Below are positions 6,661 to 8,917 of a DNA stretch of 8,917 nucleotides, piece by piece. Positions within the stretch are counted from its first letter, which is position 1; the number at the start of each line of letters is the position of its first letter. The notes under the pieces were generated by a model, which saw only the letters and a list, made by a program, of their open reading frames with translations, was not told the DNA's origin and made no database searches. The translations under genes and the position numbers were made by a program. The stretch comes from SAR86 cluster bacterium (lineage in GTDB: Bacteria > Pseudomonadota > Gammaproteobacteria > Pseudomonadales > Azotimanducaceae), in assembly GCA_013204195.1 (NCBI GenBank), contig JABMOJ010000230.1:1-8917 (forward strand). Direction: 5' to 3'.

Positions 6661-6868
6661 TTAACGCCGTAACCTCTCCCGGTTTAGGAAAACGTCCGGT
6701 TTGGTATTTAGAATAAATCAGGTGGCCATCCACGCGGATGTCAAAGATGCCTTTGCCGTCGGCAATGAGCTTGATGTCGGCACCCGTGATGGCTTGAAGT
6801 TCGGCAGACAAACTGTCCGCTTCTGGTTGGTAATTTCATTGTGCGCAGTATCGAATCTCTATCAGCAT
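6644..6868 (-). CDS. SelW/Rdx-type selenoprotein with CxxU motif (UGA read as Sec)
   Basis: Read through one in-frame TGA, this gene encodes 74 residues. It begins MLIEIRYCAQ, then Sec11, then NYQPEADSLSAEL, and continues to GIFDIRVDGHLIYSKYQTGRFP before ending MKPRT. This is the thioredoxin-like Rdx fold of SelW/SelT/SelH: a beta strand leading into a CxxU redox motif (C8, Sec11), a helix, then the strand pair FDIRVDG and LIYSK and the GRFP segment (58-61). The TGA falls exactly where SelW proteins have selenocysteine. A strong GAGGAGG site lies 5 bases before the ATG. A hairpin fitting a bacterial SECIS follows the TGA. Conservation on both sides of the codon argues against a decayed gene. 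A cellular redox role is likely; the partner is unknown. It lies 86 bases downstream of the DAACS transporter on the same strand, probably in its transcript. Its true stop is also TGA (6644-6646). Confidence 0.8.
6804..6820 (-). promoter_or_regulatory. Candidate bacterial SECIS hairpin
   Basis: On the minus strand GCGGACA (6820-6814) pairs with TGTCTGC (6810-6804) over seven base pairs, one a G-U pair, with loop GUU. The loop starts 22 bases after the UGA and its first base is G. This fits the usual rules for bacterial SECIS elements as I know them (loop roughly 16-37 bases from UGA, a G in the first two loop bases). An alternative fold, GAAG-CGG-CAG with CTG-CCG-CTTC (6796-6823), is longer but bulged. 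The element would be bound by SelB. Confidence 0.55.
6836..6838 (-). other. In-frame TGA, predicted selenocysteine codon (Sec11)
   Basis: The codon lies three places after Cys8 in the CxxU motif of the SelW-like protein. Without recoding, the product would end after ten residues. Confidence 0.75.
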
Positions 6869-6873
6869 CAGTG

Positions 6874-6880
6874 CCTCCTC
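6874..6880 (-). promoter_or_regulatory. Ribosome-binding site of the SelW-like gene
   Basis: GAGGAGG on the minus strand lies 5 bases before the ATG at 6868-6866. A site this strong in front of a ten-codon open frame makes sense only if the following TGA is read through. Confidence 0.7.
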
Positions 6881-6954
6881 GGCGGTTAGTTATTTTTAGT
6901 GCGGCTTTCACACTCTCTATGACAGGCAATGTACGTTAAGCATGAGCGGTGGTT

Positions 6955-8175
6955 TCAGCGCTCATCTCGTGACAGTAGTGCTGCCGCTGTGATGTTTGCA
7001 GTGACGTTCGAGGCGGTGATAAACATATCGACAATAAGATCGATCGCGATCAAAATGCCAATGCCCGCAACGGGTAACCCCAGGGATACATAAACCGGCG
7101 CCATTATTAGTAAGCCGCCACTGGGAATGCCCGGTGAATAAAAGCTGAACAAGCCGATGGCTGCTGCAATCACGAATAGCTCAAAAAAGTTCAACTCAAT
7201 GCCGTAGATATGGGCGACAAAATAAGTCCCTGCAGTACGCGCGATAGGTGACGAGAATTTGAATAGGGTCACGGCAATGGGCAGAACCACCCCTGAGACT
7301 TTATCTGAAATATCTAAGGCTTTGGTGGCGGCGAAAGTGGCCGGCAGGGCGGCCAAAGACGAGCGCGTGCTGAAACCGATCACCTGAACCGGTGCAACTA
7401 TCTTGATAAACTGCAGCAGCGGTATACGTCCTAATATGGCGGCCGTTGGGTAAAGTAGCAGGGTCATAACAAAGATCAGACCACAGCCAATCAGTATGAA
7501 AGAGCCTAGTAGGTTTATAACGGTCACACCCAGCGTCGCCGCTAAGGGGAACACCAAGGCGAAAATCCCAATAGGCGCCAGCAGCATAATCCAGCGAATC
7601 AAGACGAACATCGCATCCTTAATCGCCTCAAAAAAACTCACGATCAGGACACGCTGAGGCTCGGCTATGTGCAGTAATGATGCCGCAAACAAACCGGTGA
7701 AAACCATCAAAGACAGCAGGGCATTGTTGGCCATGGCTCGAAATGGATTGGCAGGCACCAGGTTTACTAACCAGTCGCGAAAGGGCGGCAGGTCGGTACC
7801 GCTGATTTTTTCGGTATGCGTCACTGCTAACAGCGCTTTGCTGTCAGCAGGATCAATATCCAGTAATGATAAGAAAAAAGGCGCCAGCAGCAACGTATAA
7901 AGACAAGCGCAGATGATCATAATGACAAACAAGCCAATGGTCTTAGTGCCAAGCTGCGCCACGCCGCCCGTGTTACTTTGGCCGGCGATAGCGGTGATCA
8001 ACAATGACATCAGCAGAGGTATGACCGTCATGCGAATGCCATTCACCCAAAGCGCCCCGACGGGTTCGATCAACACGGGCAATAGATGTAGCGCCGGTAG
8101 GTCTATAAGTGAATAGACAATGCCACCGCTAAGGCCGAGACCTAAACCAACGAGGATGCGAGTTGAAAGACTCAT
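6955..8175 (-). CDS. Divergent dicarboxylate/amino acid:cation symporter (DAACS) family transporter
   Basis: The 406-residue inner-membrane protein belongs to the GltP/DctA family (PF00375) and starts with the usual MSLSTRILVGL leader. The hairpin-1 motif is STRSSLAALP (269-278), like the TRSSSGTLP of GltPh. The hairpin-2 region is SPGIPSGGLLIMAP (347-360). Two signature sites have changed. The helix-7 NMDGT motif is replaced by the segment TLFKFSSP (303-310). In helix 8 the pattern D-x3-D-M-x-R-T-x2-N-x3-D becomes D379, D383, I386, T387, N390, N394. The Arg that holds the acidic side chain (R397 in GltPh) and the Na+ ligand D405 are thus Ile and Asn. The substrate is probably not glutamate or a C4-dicarboxylate, and ion coupling may differ. 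The ribosome site is weak. The SelW-like gene lies downstream on the same strand. Confidence 0.8.
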   Translation of the reverse strand: MSLSTRILVGLGLGLSGGIVYSLIDLPALHLLPVLIEPVGALWVNGIRMTVIPLLMSLLITAIAGQSNTGGVAQLGTKTIGLFVIMIICACLYTLLLAPFFLSLLDIDPADSKALLAVTHTEKISGTDLPPFRDWLVNLVPANPFRAMANNALLSLMVFTGLFAASLLHIAEPQRVLIVSFFEAIKDAMFVLIRWIMLLAPIGIFALVFPLAATLGVTVINLLGSFILIGCGLIFVMTLLLYPTAAILGRIPLLQFIKIVAPVQVIGFSTRSSLAALPATFAATKALDISDKVSGVVLPIAVTLFKFSSPIARTAGTYFVAHIYGIELNFFELFVIAAAIGLFSFYSPGIPSGGLLIMAPVYVSLGLPVAGIGILIAIDLIVDMFITASNVTANITAAALLSRDER

Positions 8176-8455
8176 GTGATCATACGTCTAGGGTTCAGGA
8201 TGAGAGCTTTCAGTGTAGAGAAAAATATAGGCTTACGCGCGCTTTTTCTGGATTTCGAACCCTGGCAAGCTCGCGGGCGTTGCTAGTTTGTGGACAACTA
8301 ACTGATGAGGTCGTGAGATCCCAGCTGATCATTGAGTTGCCGGGGTTCCCGCGACTTGTCCCTATGACAGTGACCGACTTGTATCGGAGTACTGGTAATG
8401 TTCATCACACTTGTAATACTCTGGGCGACAATAAAAACACATATGGGTACTTGCT
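8176..8455. other. Divergent intergenic region between the transporter and the lipoprotein
   Basis: This 280-base region should hold promoters for both flanking genes. It contains a TAGTT/AACTA inverted repeat with a 7-base spacer (8284-8300), a direct repeat CGACTTGT (8352-8359 and 8375-8382), and widely spaced arms AGGGTTC and GAACCCT (8190-8196 and 8257-8263). These could be regulator sites, but none matches a motif I can name. No convincing gene lies here. Confidence 0.35.
8224..8229 (-). promoter_or_regulatory. Candidate -10 element for the DAACS transporter
   Basis: TATATT on the minus strand matches TATAAT at five of six positions and would start transcription about 40 bases before the ATG at 8175. 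The region 17 bases upstream (TCCAGA) is a poor -35, so this is a weak call. Confidence 0.25.
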
Positions 8456-8917
8456 ATGATGTCGAAATCTTTGGTTTCTCTTGTTCTGATCGGTGGCTTG
8501 TTAGCTGGCTGCGGTCCGGCTGAAACGGTTGAGCAGGCTGCGGCGCCTGCAGCATTGGCACCAGCTGACAGCAATATAGCCTGTGATACGGTCGTGGGCA
8601 TCACGCCGGTCTGTGGCTTCCATAATCCAGAGGATTTAGCCGTCGTGCCTGGCGGTGAATTTCTGCTGGTCAGTGAAATGGGCGCCTTCATGTCTGACGA
8701 ACCCAATACGCTGTCTTTGTTGGATATTGCCAATAGTCAGCGCGCGCCACTGCAAATTAACTGGGCAAGCATGGAACCACGCTGGGGTGACGCGGCTTGT
8801 ATCGCGCCAGATGCGGAAAAATTCAGTCCTCACGGCATCGATTTGATGACCAGAGCCGATGGTCGCCATCAGGTACTGGTAGTGAACCATGGCAACGAGC
8901 AAATCGAGTTTTTCGAA
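8456..8917 (+). CDS. Paraoxonase/arylesterase-like beta-propeller lipoprotein, N-terminal part
   Basis: The first 154 codons are in the window; the gene runs off the right edge. It has a lipoprotein signal peptide with lipobox L16-A-G-C19, followed by an Ala/Pro-rich linker, so it is anchored in the cell envelope. Residue 20 is Gly, not Asp, so outer-membrane sorting is likely. The mature part resembles PON1. PED (58-60) matches the calcium ligands E53 and D54. PHGI (125-128) and VVNH (142-145) match the His115 and His134 dyad with identical 19-residue spacing, and IEFFE matches the strand after it. PON-type enzymes hydrolyse lactones and aryl esters using Ca2+. The start could be either of two adjacent ATGs (8456 or 8459); the first has GGGT 8 bases upstream. 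Strictosidine-synthase-like or SMP-30 propellers are alternatives. Confidence 0.7.
   Translation, partial: MMSKSLVSLVLIGGLLAGCGPAETVEQAAAPAALAPADSNIACDTVVGITPVCGFHNPEDLAVVPGGEFLLVSEMGAFMSDEPNTLSLLDIANSQRAPLQINWASMEPRWGDAACIAPDAEKFSPHGIDLMTRADGRHQVLVVNHGNEQIEFFE

Noticed and set aside
6836..6838. The TGA as a nonsense mutation in a dead Rdx gene
   Set aside because: It falls exactly at the Sec position of SelW, the frame is intact and family-like on both sides, the ribosome site is strong and a SECIS-like hairpin follows. It remains the main alternative if no sel genes are present.
8190..8263. tRNA fragment or attachment site suggested by GGGTTCGAAATCC on the minus strand
   Set aside because: The T-arm stem does not pair properly, there is no acceptor stem or CCA end, and no integrase or mobile gene lies in the window.
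8163..8459. Open frame of 98 codons spanning the divergent intergenic region
   Set aside because: It overlaps the transporter start, has no ribosome site or family resemblance, and covers both likely promoters.

Overview
The window looks like chromosomal DNA from a Gammaproteobacterium, probably a marine, aerobic, lipid- or hydrocarbon-using lineage of the Cellvibrionales/Halieaceae kind. This is inferred from gene types only: a two-domain UspE-like protein, a crotonase, a family VIII esterase, a GPH-type transporter, a deazaflavin-dependent nitroreductase-family protein and a SelW-like selenoprotein. Base composition is about half G+C and fairly even. I see no insertion sequence, phage gene, CRISPR array or complete tRNA/rRNA gene.

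Layout. Positions 1-1671 hold a minus-strand gene set: a ferritin-like di-iron 'metal-dependent hydrolase' (769-1671), a four-helix membrane protein resembling styrene oxide isomerase (203-736), and the start of a nitroreductase-family deazaflavin-dependent oxidoreductase (1-118, cut by the window edge). A divergent control region (1672-1889) carries a near-perfect FNR/Anr box placed as in a class II activated promoter. It serves a plus-strand uspE-like gene (1890-2783). Next on the plus strand come a GPH/MelB-type transporter (3034-4341), an enoyl-CoA hydratase/isomerase (4420-5223), a short array of 13-base tandem repeats (5315-5379) and a family VIII serine esterase (5397-6596). Convergent to these on the minus strand lie a divergent DAACS-family transporter (6955-8175) and, just downstream of it, a small gene that ordinary ORF calling misses (6644-6868). 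A divergent intergenic region then leads to a plus-strand lipoprotein of the paraoxonase type (8456 to the window end).

The most notable item is the missed gene at 6644-6868. It reads as a 74-residue SelW/Rdx-type protein whose CxxU redox motif uses an in-frame TGA. A hairpin that fits bacterial SECIS rules lies 15 bases after the TGA. The organism should therefore make selenocysteine.

How the genes may work together (inference): the minus-strand set at the left could be a small oxidative pathway (di-iron protein, haem-binding membrane isomerase-like protein, deazaflavin or flavin reductase). The transporter, crotonase and esterase group fits uptake and breakdown of an ester or acyl-CoA compound. 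The uspE-like gene appears to respond to low oxygen. No substrate can be named from sequence alone.
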